From: Arsukibacterium sp. UBA5043
GTDB lineage: Bacteria; Pseudomonadota; Gammaproteobacteria; Enterobacterales; Alteromonadaceae
DNA length: 64,000 nt
Assembly (NCBI GenBank): GCA_002415085.1
Contig: DIBV01000017.1
Coordinates: 173,490-237,489 of the forward strand
Reading direction: 5' to 3'
Below, piece by piece: positions 63,643 through 64,000 of the stretch (positions are counted from its first letter, which is position 1; every line of letters starts with the position of its first letter). Under the pieces are notes generated by a model. That model worked only from the letters and a program-made list of their open reading frames with translations, was not told the DNA's origin and made no database searches. Made by a program: the position numbers and the translations under genes.

Positions 63643-63735
63643 CATAAGATCAGCTGATTACGCAACCGCAACCATACCGAATAAAAACATAAATTATTAG
63701 TGGTTCAAGCAGGAATAAAACAACTTTGGCAGGAA

Positions 63736-63859
63736 TGGCGTCCCCTAGGGGATTCTAACCCCTGTTACCGCCGTGCCAAAGTGTTTAGCGCGGTGTCATG
63801 ACACCGCCATCACGGCGTTAAAGCTAGTCAGTTGGGAATCATTGGCATTGAAAACAGAA
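63736..63859 (-). repeat. 124-bp tRNA-Glu-derived tandem repeat, unit 1
   Basis: Read on the minus strand, the unit ends with 40 bases (63775 to 63736) that match the 3' end of tRNA-Glu, including CCA, except for one change in the T-loop (TTCGAAT to TTAGAAT). Before it lies a two-stem structure: 63790-63797 pairs with 63800-63807 over 8 bp, and 63769-63775 pairs with 63811-63817. The 5' acceptor strand GTCCCCT is missing, so it is not a functional tRNA. It differs from unit 2 at 5 of 124 positions. Confidence 0.85.
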
Positions 63860-63983
63860 TGGCGTCCCCTAGGGGATTCGAACCCCTGTTACCGCCGTGC
63901 CAAAGTGTTTAGCGCGGTGTCCTGACACCGCCATCACGGCGATAAAAGTAGTCAGTTGGGAATCATTGGCATTGAAAACAGAA
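63860..63983 (-). repeat. 124-bp tRNA-Glu-derived tandem repeat, unit 2
   Basis: This unit directly abuts unit 1 and has the same length. Its last 40 bases on the minus strand (63899 to 63860) agree fully with the E. coli tRNA-Glu 3' half as I recall it: anticodon-stem 3' strand, variable loop, canonical T-arm, acceptor 3' strand and CCA. CAGGACACCGC further upstream also matches the D-arm/anticodon-stem part of tRNA-Glu, but the anticodon loop is enlarged and the 5' acceptor strand is absent. The inner hairpin loop differs from unit 1, while its stem is conserved. Confidence 0.85.
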
Positions 63984-64000
63984 TGGCGTCCCCTAGGGGA
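63984..64000 (-). repeat. Start of a third copy: either another repeat unit or the genuine tRNA-Glu 3' end
   Basis: Seventeen bases identical to the beginning of units 1 and 2 (CCA end and acceptor strand of tRNA-Glu, minus strand) are cut by the window edge. The 124-bp period is kept exactly. Whether an intact tRNA-Glu gene follows cannot be seen. Confidence 0.7.

Noticed and set aside
63736-63811. Complete tRNA-Glu gene
   Set aside because: The 3' half matches tRNA-Glu, but no GTCCCCT 5' acceptor strand is present about 76 bases upstream on that strand, and the anticodon loop is enlarged. The same holds for the second unit.
1-64000. Prophage, insertion sequence or CRISPR array
   Set aside because: No transposase, integrase, phage structural or cas gene is found among the reading frames, and the only regularly spaced repeats are the 124-bp tRNA-derived units at the right edge.

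Overview
The window reads as chromosomal DNA of a marine or aquatic gammaproteobacterium of the Alteromonadales/Chromatiaceae type (Rheinheimera, Arsukibacterium or Alishewanella-like). This is inferred from gene content: MaoP-HdfR, FadR with GGTCnGACC-type operators, a DsbB-FadR neighbourhood, FklB, YfcL, SmrB-PrmB-AroC, SixA, FolX-YfcH and TesA-YbbA-YbbP, together with a PEP-CTERM protein and several c-di-GMP proteins. It is a gene-dense core region. I saw no transposase, prophage, CRISPR array or rRNA operon. No complete tRNA gene is visible, but the right edge holds tandem repeats built from the 3' half of tRNA-Glu.

Layout. 1-5 kb: a cut amidohydrolase, a VOC protein, a DUF5694 lipoprotein, an unknown secreted protein, and a receiver-PP2C phosphatase/STAS partner-switching pair. 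5-9.6 kb: a DUF2383 protein; a 589-residue asparagine-synthase-type amidotransferase of the N-acetylglutaminylglutamine (NAGGN) family; and, divergent from it, a RimK-like ATP-grasp ligase overlapping a YafJ-type class II glutamine amidotransferase. 9.6-16.6 kb: secF/secD without yajC, a GNAT-nitrilase fusion, two RluA paralogues and mscL. 16.7-22.8 kb: a secreted S9 peptidase, a PEP-CTERM protein behind a candidate sigma-54 promoter, azoR, and an ECF sigma/ChrR zinc anti-sigma pair. 22.8-29 kb: a cysteine desulfurase-metallo-beta-lactamase-rhodanese fusion, fadR, dsbB, fklB, yfcL and an ATP-NAD kinase-like gene. 29-41.9 kb: an aldehyde dehydrogenase, an MFS carrier, aroC-prmB, smrB, sixA, an M16 peptidase, a PAS-GGDEF-EAL protein and the maoP/hdfR pair. 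41.9-45.5 kb: fadI-fadJ with a near-perfect FadR operator and a PsrA-like box upstream. 45.6-52.6 kb: a six-gene MoxR/Bat operon with overlapping genes. 52.7-59.9 kb: putP, an EAL-like/HDOD protein, a ComEA-like protein, a PepSY-response regulator-kinase operon, and folX-yfcH. 59.9-63.6 kb: ybbA-ybbP divergent from tesA, with the two start codons sharing one CATG. 63.7-64.0 kb: 124-bp tandem repeats on the minus strand, each ending in a tRNA-Glu T-arm and acceptor 3' strand with CCA.

Links inside the window. FadR (26.0 kb) probably controls fadIJ (45.4 kb). The NAGGN-type amidotransferase and the RimK/YafJ-like pair look like a small peptide-amide biosynthesis module. The ECF/ChrR pair, the desulfurase-MBL-rhodanese fusion and AzoR suggest redox and sulfur-stress functions. 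The best candidates for undescribed biology are the tRNA-Glu-derived repeats, the divergent amidotransferase/ATP-grasp/GATase locus with its hairpin abutting the start codon, and the three-domain sulfur-transfer fusion.
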